NCBI RefSeq assembly: GCF_015222005.1
Contig: NZ_JADFFL010000009.1
Coordinates: 1-64,000 of the forward strand
Length of the DNA stretch: 64,000 bases
Source of the DNA: Mucilaginibacter myungsuensis
Lineage (GTDB): Bacteria; Bacteroidota; Bacteroidia; Sphingobacteriales; Sphingobacteriaceae
Reading direction: 5' to 3'
Positions within the stretch are counted from its first letter, which is position 1. Every line of letters starts with the position of its first letter. The notes below the pieces were generated by a model, which ran no database searches, was not told where the DNA came from, and saw only the letters and a program-made list of their open reading frames with translations. Below are positions 1 to 8,476 of the stretch, piece after piece. The position numbers were made by a program, and so were the translations under genes.

Positions 1-59
1 ACAATAATTACAGGCCGCACTTATCTTTGAAAATGAAAACACCGCAAAGTGTTTATAAA

Positions 60-90
60 CAAAAATCCCAGCTACTCTTGTAACTGGGAC
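60..90 (-). terminator. Rho-independent terminator of the sialate esterase gene
   Basis: Read on the minus strand, a 10-bp stem (tcccagttac / gtagctggga, one G-U pair, 4-nt loop) is followed directly by a T-run. It lies about 43 nt after the stop codon at 133. The remainder of 1-132 shows no gene. Confidence 0.7.
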
Positions 91-132
91 TATCGTAAAA
101 TCTGTCAACTTATATCAGGACGATTCAGCTTA

Positions 133-1659
133 TTATTTACTTGTAGTCCCCTTTTGCACAGGTTCGGCCCAATTATCTGTACGGAACGGTACCGCAGGGA
201 TGCCTGCCCCGTTCTGCAAGTTGGTAGTTGGAAAATTGGTGAACGCGTAACGTACCGCTACCGGCTTTTTCACTTCCTTACAATCCAGCACAATGGTGTT
301 CCCGTCTATCCGTGCATCAGCACGATGAAATACCTGATCCTCGCCCGCAAGATAGAAATGACGCGGTGATTTATTGTCGGTTGTGGCCAGCCCTTTATCG
401 GTCGTTCCCGGCTCAAAATACACCGTGGCTTTTTGTTTACCATAAACCGCATGACTGTACTGCGGACCGCGATAAGCTATATCCAGTTGCGCATAAGTTT
501 GGTTGAGGGCGGTGTAAGCCAAGCGCAGACCTATCGGTTTTTTGTTTTTTGGGTGGATGTCGTCCTTATCGCCAACATCCATGGTAGTCACCATGGCGGT
601 GTTATTTAGGGTCGCAATGCGTTCCTGTTGTTCGCGAAAGAAAGCATAATCATTCAGCGTGGTATCCATTTTGCCATAAGCATGCGGAGCCACTTGCACG
701 TAATAGAACGGCAAACTACCTTGCCCGAAACCTTTGCGCCAGCTTTCTATCATGGTCTGATTGAGCTTCACATATTCATCGCGTTGTTCCCGGTTCGATT
801 CGCCCTGATACCAAAGGATACCTTTCACCGACAGATTGAAGAACGGGTAGATCATGCCATTATAGATCAGGTACGGATAAGATGTTGTCCCAAAGGTGAA
901 CTTTTCCAGATCGCTCTTTTTGTAGGCATCGGTCTGGTAAAAAGGGTCCAGGTATTTAGCCTTCAACAGCGGATCGGCAGCCATTACATCTTGCGCCAAA
1001 TAAGCCTGCGTTACCGAACCGCCGATACCTGAATAGATCACCCCAATAGGGATATCCAGTTTACGTTGTATCTCGCGGGCAAAGTAATAGCCCACGGCGC
1101 TAAAATCGCGCACGTTTTGGGGGCTGCATTCCAGCCATTTGCCGGGGATGGTGTCGGTAGGTTTTATCTTCCACGTAAAGCGAACGTTGAGCAGGCGGAT
1201 ATTTGGATGAACGGCCGAGTCGATATGTTTTTGCGGATCGGCTATTTCACGCACGGCAAATTGCATGTTAGATTGTCCGCTGCAAAACCATACATCGCCG
1301 ATCAGCAGGTTGTCCAGTATCACATTTTTGCTATCATAAGTTACGCCGATACTGTGTTTGGTATAATTCCCTTTTTGAATGGCAGGCACGTTAATGATCG
1401 CCATAAATTTATTGGCCCTATCGGCCTGCACACTTACCGGGACGGTCAGCCAGCTGGCCTTCACGGTCACGATTTTACCGGCAGGCGCATGTCCCCAAAC
1501 TTTAAAAGGTTTATTCTGCTGAATGACCATATTGCTTTGCAGCGGGTCGGCCACAATTAGCGCCGAGGCGGTATCGACAACGTTCGCACGTATTTGTGCT
1601 GATAGCAGACCGGGAAATAACAAGATCAGCAAAATGACGATATATCTGGCTTTGCTCAT
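133..1659 (-). CDS. Secreted sialate O-acetylesterase (SGNH/SASA family)
   Basis: This 508-aa protein begins with a clear signal peptide (LLILLFPGLLSAQ), so it is exported. The SGNH hydrolase blocks are visible: CSGQSNMQ with the probable nucleophile Ser130, ILWYQGESN in the middle, and DIHPKNK near the end, carrying the likely catalytic His. Family members remove O-acetyl groups from sialic acids or acetylated plant and algal glycans. The length is normal for the family. It is the outermost member of a loose group of glycan-active genes (GH71/99-like at 3264, sulfatases at 5082 and 6537), but it is on the opposite strand and separated by two unrelated genes. The substrate cannot be read from sequence; acetylated xylan or pectin is as plausible as sialic acid. 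Confidence 0.88.
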   Translation of the reverse strand: MSKARYIVILLILLFPGLLSAQIRANVVDTASALIVADPLQSNMVIQQNKPFKVWGHAPAGKIVTVKASWLTVPVSVQADRANKFMAIINVPAIQKGNYTKHSIGVTYDSKNVILDNLLIGDVWFCSGQSNMQFAVREIADPQKHIDSAVHPNIRLLNVRFTWKIKPTDTIPGKWLECSPQNVRDFSAVGYYFAREIQRKLDIPIGVIYSGIGGSVTQAYLAQDVMAADPLLKAKYLDPFYQTDAYKKSDLEKFTFGTTSYPYLIYNGMIYPFFNLSVKGILWYQGESNREQRDEYVKLNQTMIESWRKGFGQGSLPFYYVQVAPHAYGKMDTTLNDYAFFREQQERIATLNNTAMVTTMDVGDKDDIHPKNKKPIGLRLAYTALNQTYAQLDIAYRGPQYSHAVYGKQKATVYFEPGTTDKGLATTDNKSPRHFYLAGEDQVFHRADARIDGNTIVLDCKEVKKPVAVRYAFTNFPTTNLQNGAGIPAVPFRTDNWAEPVQKGTTSK

Positions 1660-1775
1660 AACAGGTAACTGGTTTAATCAGCTAAAATACTAAAATCGAT
1701 TTAGCAAACAAGGTGTAGGTGTATACACCCCCATATACACTTCTCCAAATTACAAGACCAACAAACGATACTCGT

Positions 1776-1810
1776 AAAAAACCCGCATGATGAATGATCA
1801 ACATGCGGGC
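1776..1810 (-). terminator. Rho-independent terminator of the DUF4199 gene
   Basis: An 8-bp perfect stem (cccgcatg / catgcggg, 12-nt loop) on the minus strand is followed by TTTTTT, 20 nt beyond the stop codon of the DUF4199 gene. Confidence 0.75.
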
Positions 1811-1829
1811 TTGATATGGATCCTGTTAT

Positions 1830-2378
1830 TTAAGCAGCCAATGTGCTATCTGTTTTAGGCGTTTTACGTTGCAGGATAGCGGCAGTGATCAGTGCGACCA
1901 CAAGGCCTACCGGGAACACCTCCATAAAAGTGAACAGGACCACCATAATGGGTGACTTGTACAGTTCTTTCATATTGTTGATGTCAGCGATAGCTGTAGC
2001 TTGTTCTGCGGCAGTATCGCTGCTGCTTTTTATCCTGGCTATGCAATGGGTGGTGTACTTGTCCATAAAATCGGGGATAAAGAAATAATACTCGATCAAC
2101 CAAACGATCACATAAGTTGCCGACGCGATCAGCACCATATATAAAGCCATTGTAAAAGCCTTACCGAACGTGACTACGCCACCGTTAAATTTGTCACGAT
2201 AGTTTTTTACCCCTACAAATACCAGCGAGAAGGCCAGCACCATAGAGGCATAACCCATAACCATGCTGCCTTCATAATCTGGCGCGGTGCCATTGTAGCA
2301 AAAGCCAATACCGATGATCAGCCATATTGTTAATAACACGGCGGATATCCCGCCAAATACCCATACATTCCTTTTCAT
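1830..2378 (-). CDS. DUF4199-family membrane protein
   Basis: A 182-aa integral membrane protein with four hydrophobic segments: about residues 7-27, 38-57, 75-97 and 145-168. The arrangement, with a polar loop between helices 3 and 4, matches the DUF4199 family common in Bacteroidota. No catalytic motif is visible and the function is unknown. The next gene upstream (LuxR-type HTH, 2505-2975) points the same way with about 125 nt between, so co-transcription is possible but unproven. The assignment rests on topology and family recall. Confidence 0.75.
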   Translation of the reverse strand: MKRNVWVFGGISAVLLTIWLIIGIGFCYNGTAPDYEGSMVMGYASMVLAFSLVFVGVKNYRDKFNGGVVTFGKAFTMALYMVLIASATYVIVWLIEYYFFIPDFMDKYTTHCIARIKSSSDTAAEQATAIADINNMKELYKSPIMVVLFTFMEVFPVGLVVALITAAILQRKTPKTDSTLAA

Positions 2379-2504
2379 TTTGATCTTTTTTTTTGAGTTT
2401 AATGTTTATAGTTCAAAAGTGGGCTTCGATAGTTTAGCGGCACTCATACTTTAGGGTGATTTTGCAAAAAGCCGCTTGTTTTAGTACTTACGGATGATAG
2501 CCGT

Positions 2505-2975
2505 TCAGGGGATCAGGTTCAGTTTCCGCGCCTTGTCTATGGCGTGCGTCCGCCGGATCACATCCAGCTTGCCGAATAATTTAGATGAATGCGTCTTCAC
2601 CGTGTTTACCGAAACAAATATGCGCTCGGCTATTTGCTCGTTGCTTAAGCCTTCGGCCATCAGTTGCAGTACTTCCAGTTCGCGTTTGCTGATGCCGGTG
2701 GCTTCCAATTGCTTTTCGTCCAACATAAAACTGTCGGTGCGGATGATCACCTCCCTCTCTACGATCACGGTCTGCACTTTAGGTCTTGCCAGTTTAAGCG
2801 CCAGCCAAATGCCGAGTCCGGTAAACAACACGGCAATGCATCCGGCATAGATCTCGGTCGCGTGGTCGATCACCAAAAAGCGCCACTCCAGCCATTTCAG
2901 CAGGAACATCAGTAAGGCCAGCGATAGGCCATAGATCAGCACAGATCGGTTACGGAACACGGTGTTAGTTGTCAT
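2505..2975 (-). CDS. Membrane-anchored LuxR-type HTH transcriptional regulator
   Basis: The ATG at 2975 gives a 156-aa protein starting MTTNTVFRN. The longer upstream reading adds 22 residues without recognisable character. Two hydrophobic segments (about residues 10-28 and 40-62) precede a C-terminal LuxR/GerE helix-turn-helix with the typical blocks ISKRELEVLQLMAEGLSNEQ and VSVNTVKTHSSKLFGKL. There is no receiver domain. Small HTH proteins with two transmembrane helices are frequent in Sphingobacteriaceae next to DUF4199 genes, and that pairing is seen here. The signal and target are unknown. Confidence 0.8.
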   Translation of the reverse strand: MTTNTVFRNRSVLIYGLSLALLMFLLKWLEWRFLVIDHATEIYAGCIAVLFTGLGIWLALKLARPKVQTVIVEREVIIRTDSFMLDEKQLEATGISKRELEVLQLMAEGLSNEQIAERIFVSVNTVKTHSSKLFGKLDVIRRTHAIDKARKLNLIP

Positions 2976-3041
2976 ATATCCAATGTTAAAAGTAAGGGAA
3001 ATTTGGTGCATGAGCAAAATGTGAGCCCTTTCGTTTCTCAA

Positions 3042-3169
3042 TTCCCTACTTGGGGAGGGGTGCTGAGGAATCGGGCTGAAAAGGCAGGGAGGGGTTCACC
3101 CGCTCTGCATAACGATCAACACCTCCCTGCTACCGCTCTTTGCCTACCCGACCCTCCCCGAGGAGGGAA
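3042..3169. repeat. GC-rich cruciform repeat, copy 1 (ggggagggg type)
   Basis: The outer arms at 3042-3060 and 3151-3169 are near-complementary. Inner arms (ggcagggaggggtt and acacctccctgc) form a second stem. A close relative lies at 8292-8403. The copy sits between divergent genes and artificially lengthens the open frame of the following gene. Confidence 0.7.
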
Positions 3170-3263
3170 TAAAACAATATTCGAGATCAAGCTGGTTAAA
3201 ATACAGTTGAGGACAGTCAAACAACTAACGTTTCCTATCTTGCAACAACCAATTCTACCGCCT

Positions 3264-5012
3264 GTGAATAAGATCATAAGAACCTGCTCCATCATATACT
3301 GTGCGATGCTCCTTCATCAAACAGCATCTGCCCAAACCCTCGCCGCTACTGACGGCCTTGGTCGGGTGTTACCGCAACAGGCCGAGGTTGGCAAACCCAA
3401 GCCAAATAAACACATCGCCATATTCTATTTCCTTTGGCAAGGCGACCCGACCAGCCCCACTTCCGAGAGGGCTTGGGATCTGTCAGAGCTTTGGGCCAAG
3501 CATCCGCAGGTGTTTAACGATTTCGACCATAAAGAATGGGGCGGCGGTGCAGGCATAGCCGGGCGATATTACTTTTGGGGGCAGTCGGTTTATGGTTACT
3601 ACAACGGTAACGACTATTGGGTGCATCTCAAAAACATCCAATTGCTGACCGATGCAGGGGTAGATATCCTGGTGATGGATGCAACCAATACGCTTATTTA
3701 CCCAAGCCAAAGCAAGGCCGTGATGATGGCCATTGATGCGGTGCGGGCACAAGGTAAAACGCCACCCAAATTGATCTATTATACCAATTCATCGTCGGGT
3801 GTTACCATGCAAAATATCTACAACACGTTTTATAATGATGGTGCGGCTATTCGTTATCCCGATACCTGGTTCTATTTGGATGGCAAGCCGCTGATCCTTG
3901 GCTTACCCGAAGAAGCTAAGGGCAAAGACTATGAGCAGTTCTTCACCATCCGGGCCTCGCAATGGCCAAACGAGCGCAAAAAAGTGGATGGCTGGCCATG
4001 GATAGAATTTAAGCGCCCGCAAAAAGTGTATCAAAACAGAAAAGGCGAGCGCGAGATTGTGAATGTATCGGTAGCGCAGCACCCTAATTTGGGGGCCAGC
4101 ATGGGCGGCTCGGCATTTCATGGGGCTACGGGTAACTGGGGGCGCAGCTACCGCAACGGATCGCCGGGCGATCCAAAAAAAGACTTGGTGTATGGCTATA
4201 ACGTCCAAGAGCAATGGGACTTTGCATTAAAGCAAGATGTACCCTTCATTTTTATTACCGGGTGGAACGAGTGGATAGCCGGCAAATGGCGCAGGCCTAA
4301 TGATAAGCAGAACGAAGCTTTGTTTGTAGATCAGGCCAATGCTGAATACAGTCGGGATATTGAGCCGTCGCTGACCGACGGCCTGCAAGATCATTATTAT
4401 ATGCAAATGGTGGCCAACATCCGCCGGTATAAAGGAGTGGATGAAACACCGGATATCGGTTCGAGAAAGATTATTAAAAGTTTAAGCGATTGGACCGGCA
4501 TCAGCACCGAATTTAAAGACTATACCGGCGATACCCTGCACCGCAACCACAAAGGCGCGCAGAGCGAACCTGTCGTTAACTACGTGAACAATACCGGCCG
4601 CAATGATTTGGACGTGATGAAAGTTGCCCGGGACGATAAGCAGATATGGTTCTACGTGCGGACCGTTGCACCCATAACTAAACCCCACGGCGATAACTGG
4701 ATGCGCCTATACCTGAATACCGACCGTCAGCAAAAAATCGGCTGGGTGGGCTACAACTATCGCGTCATCTACGGTAACCAATTGCAACGTTACGATGGCA
4801 AAAAATGGGTGAACACGGCTAAGCTTACCAGAGTATTGAAAGGTAACGAGATGATGATCGCTATCCCCTTAAAAGCATTAAAGCTTAACGATAATTTGGA
4901 TCTGGAGTTTAAGTGGGCCGATAACATGCAAACGGAAGACCCGATGGATTGGTACGTGAATGGCGACACCGCCCCGGGCGCACGTTTCAATTTCGTTGCA
5001 AAGGCCAAATAA
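3264..5012 (+). CDS. Secreted GH71/GH99-like glycoside hydrolase with C-terminal sugar-binding domain
   Basis: The open frame extends to 3003, but its first part translates the cruciform repeat at 3042-3169, so a GTG at 3264 is preferred. It opens a short signal sequence ending TASAQ and gives 582 aa. The N-terminal 400 residues resemble the GH71/GH99-like barrel: IAIFYFLWQGD at the start of a strand, GVDILVMDATN, and a late FIFITGWNEWIAGKW block with the acidic and Trp residues typical of such hydrolases. The last 130 residues look like a beta-sandwich (IWFYVRTVAP, WMRLYLNTD), probably a CBM9-like carbohydrate-binding domain. It is followed by two sulfatases on the same strand, suggesting action on a sulfated polysaccharide. 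Family placement is from general resemblance. The start is uncertain. Confidence 0.7.
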   Translation: MNKIIRTCSIIYCAMLLHQTASAQTLAATDGLGRVLPQQAEVGKPKPNKHIAIFYFLWQGDPTSPTSERAWDLSELWAKHPQVFNDFDHKEWGGGAGIAGRYYFWGQSVYGYYNGNDYWVHLKNIQLLTDAGVDILVMDATNTLIYPSQSKAVMMAIDAVRAQGKTPPKLIYYTNSSSGVTMQNIYNTFYNDGAAIRYPDTWFYLDGKPLILGLPEEAKGKDYEQFFTIRASQWPNERKKVDGWPWIEFKRPQKVYQNRKGEREIVNVSVAQHPNLGASMGGSAFHGATGNWGRSYRNGSPGDPKKDLVYGYNVQEQWDFALKQDVPFIFITGWNEWIAGKWRRPNDKQNEALFVDQANAEYSRDIEPSLTDGLQDHYYMQMVANIRRYKGVDETPDIGSRKIIKSLSDWTGISTEFKDYTGDTLHRNHKGAQSEPVVNYVNNTGRNDLDVMKVARDDKQIWFYVRTVAPITKPHGDNWMRLYLNTDRQQKIGWVGYNYRVIYGNQLQRYDGKKWVNTAKLTRVLKGNEMMIAIPLKALKLNDNLDLEFKWADNMQTEDPMDWYVNGDTAPGARFNFVAKAK

Positions 5013-5081
5013 ATTTTAACTGCTTGTAAAAAAGCATACTTTAGTAAAACGTTATAGCACCTATCCGTTTTACCGAAGCTT

Positions 5082-6509
5082 ATGAAGAATATCAGATCTG
5101 CCATTCTGTTGCTGGCAGCTGTCGTTTTAGCGGCCGCTACCGCCTGGCATAAAAGAACGCTGCCGACAAAAAAAGCTGCCCAAGCGGTAACCAAGCCAAA
5201 TATCATCATCATTATGGCCGATGACCTTGATTCGCGCCAATTGAGTTGTTATGGCGGCAAGAACCTGAAGACCACTAATATTGATCAGTTAGCCGCTGAG
5301 GGTGTGCAGTTCAATAAGATATTCGCGTCCGAGGCTATTTGCGTGCCTACCCGGGCATCGCTATTTACCGGCCTTTATCCAATGCGCCATGGATCGTTTC
5401 AAAACCATAAACCTGTTTATGCCGATCGCGACCTTAAAAGTGTTTGCCAGTATATGAGTGCTTTAGGTTATAAGGTAGGCTTGACCGGCAAGGACCATGT
5501 GACTAAACCAACGTCGGTTTTCCCTTTCGATATCATCAAAGGATTCGAGCCAAATTGCGTGGCTAATACTGACGATTACTTTTTGGATAGTGTTAAAAAT
5601 TACATCACGCAAAAGGACAAGCCTTACTGCCTGTTCGTGATGAGTATAAACCCGCATGCGCCATGGACAGTAGGTGACCCCAAAGAATTTGATCCTGATA
5701 AATTGGTGCTGCCGCCAAGCTGGGTAGATACCAAACGCTCGCGCGAGTTATATTGCCTTTACCTGGCCGAGGTACGCCGCTTAGATAACCAGGTGGGCGA
5801 CATTATGAAGATGCTGAAAGAGACCGGCCAGGATAAGAACACCATGTTGGTTTTTCTTGGCGAGCAAGGGCCGCAATTCCCGGGTGGTAAATGGAATAGC
5901 TACGACTATGGTCAAAAAAGTTCGATGATCGCTCGTTTCCCCGGCAAGATCAAAGCCAGGAGCCAAAGTGATGCTATTGTTCAGTACGAGGATATCACCC
6001 CTACGCTCATCGAGCTTGCAGGCGGTAAACCTGTTGCGGGGTTAGATGGCAAGAGTTTCCTATCAGCTTTATACGGTAAGACCAACACCCATCGCGACTA
6101 CGCCTACGGTATCTATAACAACATCCCCGAAGGGAAAGCCTATGCCATGCGTAGCATCCGCGATCAAAAATATAAACTGATCTTTAACCTGACCGCGCCA
6201 ATGCCTTACACCAACCGCTTTGCCCTGAACCCCGAGAACAAGAACAATATGTGGGCAAGCTGGCAGGCCAACGCCAAAACACCACAAGAACTGAAACTGG
6301 TAGATCGCATCGTCAATCGCCCGGCAGTGGAATTTTTTGATATGCAGGCCGACCCTTACGAGTTGAACAATCTGGCCGATCAGCCACAATACAAAACGCA
6401 GATCGCAAGCTATACTACCAAATTAAAAGCCTGGATGGCCGAGCAGAAAGACCCCGGCGCATCTATAGATAAACCCAATAATAAGAACGCGAACGATAAA
6501 GATAATTGA
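5082..6509 (+). CDS. Exported sulfatase (N-sulfatase-like)
   Basis: This 475-aa type I sulfatase has an N-terminal hydrophobic export segment. The formylglycine motif is CVPTR with Cys87 (Cys-type, needing maturation). The metal ligands begin with Asp47-Asp48 in MADDLD. GKDH in LTGKDHV supplies the usual Lys and His, and NPHAPW is conserved. The position normally occupied by a DN or DH metal pair reads GEQG, followed by GGKW. I recall the same Glu-Gln version in N-sulfoglucosamine-type bacterial sulfatases, so an aminosugar N-sulfate or related substrate is plausible. The next sulfatase gene starts 27 nt downstream, indicating an operon. Confidence 0.9.
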   Translation: MKNIRSAILLLAAVVLAAATAWHKRTLPTKKAAQAVTKPNIIIIMADDLDSRQLSCYGGKNLKTTNIDQLAAEGVQFNKIFASEAICVPTRASLFTGLYPMRHGSFQNHKPVYADRDLKSVCQYMSALGYKVGLTGKDHVTKPTSVFPFDIIKGFEPNCVANTDDYFLDSVKNYITQKDKPYCLFVMSINPHAPWTVGDPKEFDPDKLVLPPSWVDTKRSRELYCLYLAEVRRLDNQVGDIMKMLKETGQDKNTMLVFLGEQGPQFPGGKWNSYDYGQKSSMIARFPGKIKARSQSDAIVQYEDITPTLIELAGGKPVAGLDGKSFLSALYGKTNTHRDYAYGIYNNIPEGKAYAMRSIRDQKYKLIFNLTAPMPYTNRFALNPENKNNMWASWQANAKTPQELKLVDRIVNRPAVEFFDMQADPYELNNLADQPQYKTQIASYTTKLKAWMAEQKDPGASIDKPNNKNANDKDN

Positions 6510-6536
6510 TAACCTTTACCACTGTTTTAAAACGAT

Positions 6537-8282
6537 ATGAGACCGATCAAAATATTTTCTGCCTTGATATTGGCCTTAACACTTGGCTTCATCGTCATCG
6601 CCTGGCGAAGCGGAAAACCTTATAAGGCGCCTGCGAAAGTACAGGCACCTGCTAAACGCCCAAACATTATCCTTATCATGTCTGATGATATGGGTTACTC
6701 TGACCTGGGCTGCTATGGCGGCGAGGCGCGAACGCCTAATCTGGATATGCTGGCTAAAAATGGCTTACGTTATACCCAATTTTATAACATGGCCCGCTGC
6801 TGCCCGTCGCGGGCATCGTTAATGACGGGCTTAGATCCGCATCAGGCCGGGATGGGCTGGATGACCACTGATGATTTTAAACTCCCCGGCTACCGCGGCG
6901 ATCTGAGCCATAATGCCGTAACCATTGCCGAGGCTTTAAAACCGGCAGGCTATGCTACTTACATGACGGGCAAATGGCACCTGAATAAAGACCCTCAACG
7001 TAACGGCACTAACGAGAATTGGCCACTACAACGCGGTTTCGATCGTTATTATGGTATCCTTTTAGGTGCAGCCAATTTTTACGACCCGGGCTATCTTACC
7101 CGCGATAATAAACTGATCAATACCACTAACGACCCTGAGTACAAACCGGCTAATTATTACTTCACCGATGCGGTGTCAGATAATTCGGTCAAGTTCTTAA
7201 AGGAACACAAAACCGAAAAACCTTTCTTTATGTATGTGGCCTATACCGCCGCGCACTGGCCTGTGCAAGCGCCTGAGTCGGAAATAGCCAAATATAAAGG
7301 CCGCTTCGATAAAGGTTACGAAGCCTTGCGCGAGGAGCGAATGGTGCGGATGAAAAAACTGGGCGTGATCCCTCCCGATCAAAAACTATCCCCTTACGAT
7401 GGTAAAAAATGGGCCGACGAGGAGGACAAGCCCGCCATGCTCCGCCGGATGGAAACTTATGCCGCAATGATAGACGTGATGGACCAAGGCATTGGCCGCA
7501 TCATCAAACAATTAAAAGAGAGTGGACAATACGATAACACCTTGATCTTCTTTTTACAAGACAACGGTGCCTGTGCCGAGATCATTGGAAGCGGCGACAT
7601 CCGTCCGCTGGCACCTAATCCTAATAACGTACGCAAGTTAGGTCCTGATTCACTGATCTACTCTAACCGTCCGGTAACCACGCGCGATGGTAAGCTGGTG
7701 ATGCAGGGCAAACAACTGATGGCCGGTCCGGCGGATACTTATATCTCGTACATGCAGGAGTGGGCCAATGTATCTAACACGCCATTGCGTATGTACAAAC
7801 ATTACATGCACGAGGGTGGCATCTCTACCCCGCTCATCGTCCATTGGCCGGCGGGTTTAAAAGCCAAAGGCGAGATGCGTAACCTTCCGGGTCACGAGAT
7901 GGATATTATGCCCACCATCCTCGATATCACCAAAACGGCCTACCCTAAAACGTATAACGGCAAGGACATCATCCCCGTAGAAGGCAAAAGCATGGTACCG
8001 ACCTTCACCAACCAGGAGGTTAAGCGCGAAGCCATATTCTGGGATCACGAAATGAACCGCGCCGTACGCATGGGCAAATGGAAACTGGTAAGCGAAGCCG
8101 ACCTGAAAGGCAAGACCTATAAGTCGCACCCATGGGAGTTGTACGATATCACCACCGATCGCGCTGAACTGAACGACCTTGCCGCCCAACACCCCGACCT
8201 GGTAAAAAAGATGAGCGATATGTGGGATGCCTATGCCAAGCGCACCAATATTTTGCCCGCGCCGTGGACGAAAGTGGAGTAG
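6537..8282 (+). CDS. Exported arylsulfatase (AtsA-like)
   Basis: A 581-aa sulfatase with an N-terminal signal or anchor. The motif CCPSRASLMTG carries the catalytic Cys88, and Asp50-Asp51 of MSDDMG begin the calcium site. MTGKWHLN and FLQDNG provide the remaining active-site Lys, His and Asp-Asn. Overall it follows the pattern of large bacterial arylsulfatases close to Pseudomonas AtsA. It is the second gene of a sulfatase pair. A formylglycine-generating enzyme is required but is not in this window. The two sulfatases differ in length and in metal-site residues, so they probably remove different sulfate esters from the same glycan. Confidence 0.92.
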   Translation: MRPIKIFSALILALTLGFIVIAWRSGKPYKAPAKVQAPAKRPNIILIMSDDMGYSDLGCYGGEARTPNLDMLAKNGLRYTQFYNMARCCPSRASLMTGLDPHQAGMGWMTTDDFKLPGYRGDLSHNAVTIAEALKPAGYATYMTGKWHLNKDPQRNGTNENWPLQRGFDRYYGILLGAANFYDPGYLTRDNKLINTTNDPEYKPANYYFTDAVSDNSVKFLKEHKTEKPFFMYVAYTAAHWPVQAPESEIAKYKGRFDKGYEALREERMVRMKKLGVIPPDQKLSPYDGKKWADEEDKPAMLRRMETYAAMIDVMDQGIGRIIKQLKESGQYDNTLIFFLQDNGACAEIIGSGDIRPLAPNPNNVRKLGPDSLIYSNRPVTTRDGKLVMQGKQLMAGPADTYISYMQEWANVSNTPLRMYKHYMHEGGISTPLIVHWPAGLKAKGEMRNLPGHEMDIMPTILDITKTAYPKTYNGKDIIPVEGKSMVPTFTNQEVKREAIFWDHEMNRAVRMGKWKLVSEADLKGKTYKSHPWELYDITTDRAELNDLAAQHPDLVKKMSDMWDAYAKRTNILPAPWTKVE

Positions 8283-8291
8283 TTTTAAAGG

Positions 8292-8403
8292 TCCCTTCTT
8301 GGGGAGGGGTGTGTCGGATATGAGCGCAAAGGCAGGGAGGGGTTCGGCCGCGAAACCTCTTCCTGCAACCGCACGGGCTTACCCGCCCCTCCCCAAGGAG
8401 GGA
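8292..8403. repeat. GC-rich cruciform repeat, copy 2 (ggggagggg type)
   Basis: The outer arms 8292-8309 and 8386-8403 are complementary except for one base. Inner arms (ggcagggagg and cctcttcctgc) nest inside, as in the copy at 3042. It lies between the arylsulfatase stop and the M28 peptidase promoter and may act as a terminator. Confidence 0.7.
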
Positions 8404-8442
8404 TTCTCGTTTAAGCCCCCTTTCCCATCTCATATATTTTTT

Positions 8443-8450
8443 TAAATTTG
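8443..8450 (+). promoter_or_regulatory. Bacteroidota -7 box upstream of the M28 peptidase
   Basis: TAAATTTG matches the TAnnTTTG -7 element of Bacteroidota sigma factors. It lies 26 nt before the ATG at 8477, just after the cruciform repeat. No clear -33 TTTG is seen. Confidence 0.5.
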
Positions 8451-8476
8451 CTTAAACTCTTCCTTTAAGCAGCGAT

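Noticed and set aside
49..369. Plus-strand open frame at the window start
   Set aside because: It overlaps the end of the sialate esterase gene and its terminator, and shows no domain.
3003..3263. N-terminal extension of the GH71/99-like gene
   Set aside because: It translates the cruciform repeat and has no signal peptide; the GTG at 3264 directly opens one.
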